Assembly: GCA_030424705.1 (NCBI GenBank)
Contig: JAUHWJ010000099.1
Span: forward strand, 1-6,977
Direction of reading: 5' to 3'
Origin: Alphaproteobacteria bacterium
GTDB taxonomy: Bacteria; Pseudomonadota; Alphaproteobacteria; Rhodobacterales; Rhodobacteraceae
Length of the DNA stretch: 6,977 nucleotides
The translations under genes were made by a program, and so were the position numbers. The notes below the pieces were generated by a model. The model was not told where the DNA came from. It worked only from the letters and a program-made list of their open reading frames with translations, and searched no databases. Of this stretch, positions 6,797-6,977 are shown one piece after another (positions within the stretch are counted from its first letter, which is position 1; the number at the start of each line of letters is the position of its first letter).

Positions 6797-6977
6797 CGGA
6801 ACTGCGCGTTTTCCTTTTCAACGTGGTCTTTTACGCCGTCACCTTCGTCCGCGCCATGTGGATCGCCGCCGCCTGCCGCTTCGTCTCTCCCGAAAGGGTG
6901 CGGGCGATGATCGCCTCCTGGTGCCGCTGGACGCAATGGTGGGTGCGCGTCTGCCTCGGCGGGCGGATCGAGGTGCG
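6793..6977 (+). CDS. plsC: PlsC-type 1-acylglycerol-3-phosphate acyltransferase, N-terminal part
   Basis: The first 61 residues run off the right edge. The start MTELRVFLFNVVFYAVTFVRAM, a hydrophobic segment (about 6-31), then a Trp-rich amphipathic stretch (WCRWTQWWVRVCLGG, 44-58) leading into RIEV match the N-terminus of PlsC-type lysophosphatidate acyltransferases, which acylate the sn-2 position to make phosphatidate at the inner membrane. The diagnostic HxxxxD motif would lie beyond the window, so this is a call from N-terminal character only; another LPLAT-family acyltransferase remains possible. Its ATG overlaps the ribF stop as ATGA, so it is probably translated by ribosomes finishing ribF and belongs to the same operon. 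Confidence 0.7.
   Translation, partial: MTELRVFLFNVVFYAVTFVRAMWIAAACRFVSPERVRAMIASWCRWTQWWVRVCLGGRIEV

Overview
The window is GC-rich, high-GC-codon DNA that looks like an alphaproteobacterium, most likely Rhodobacterales or a close relative. The pointers are a CIRCE-controlled groES-groEL pair with a sigma-70-type promoter, an alphaproteobacterial-type HAD-IIA (TIGR01459-like) protein beside it, and the codon and motif style of RibF and GroEL. The genus cannot be named from this sequence alone.

Left half, all genes on the minus strand. Reading right to left: groES (3715-4026) and groEL (2031-3668) form a heat-shock operon with a readable promoter, a perfect CIRCE operator, good ribosome sites and a strong intrinsic terminator (1971-2004). 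Next comes a complete secF-type gene (917-1846) with no secD or yajC beside it. A 518-base gap without a convincing protein gene follows (399-916). The window ends in the first 132 codons of an azlC-type permease (1-398).

Right half, plus strand, divergent from groES: a HAD-IIA phosphatase-like protein (4198-5061), then a 281-base gap with two related hairpins and a candidate promoter, then a MaoC-type hydratase (5343-5801), ribF (5852-6796) and the start of a plsC-type acyltransferase (6793-6977) that overlaps the ribF stop by four bases. MaoC-ribF-plsC reads as one transcription unit joining FMN/FAD synthesis to acyl-CoA and phospholipid chemistry. The HAD gene may be co-transcribed or separate.

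Most genes are ordinary housekeeping genes. The least explained part is 399-916. It holds a 16-bp perfect palindrome touching the azlC ribosome site, a block (about 551-813) dense in nested helices whose imperfect positions read as G-U on the plus strand, three ATAAC units spaced exactly 11 bp apart in an AT-rich island, and overlapping GTGTGCA palindromes just past secF. These suggest an unannotated structured RNA and/or a regulatory region, but high GC also favours chance pairing. I see no CRISPR array, insertion sequence, tRNA or rRNA.
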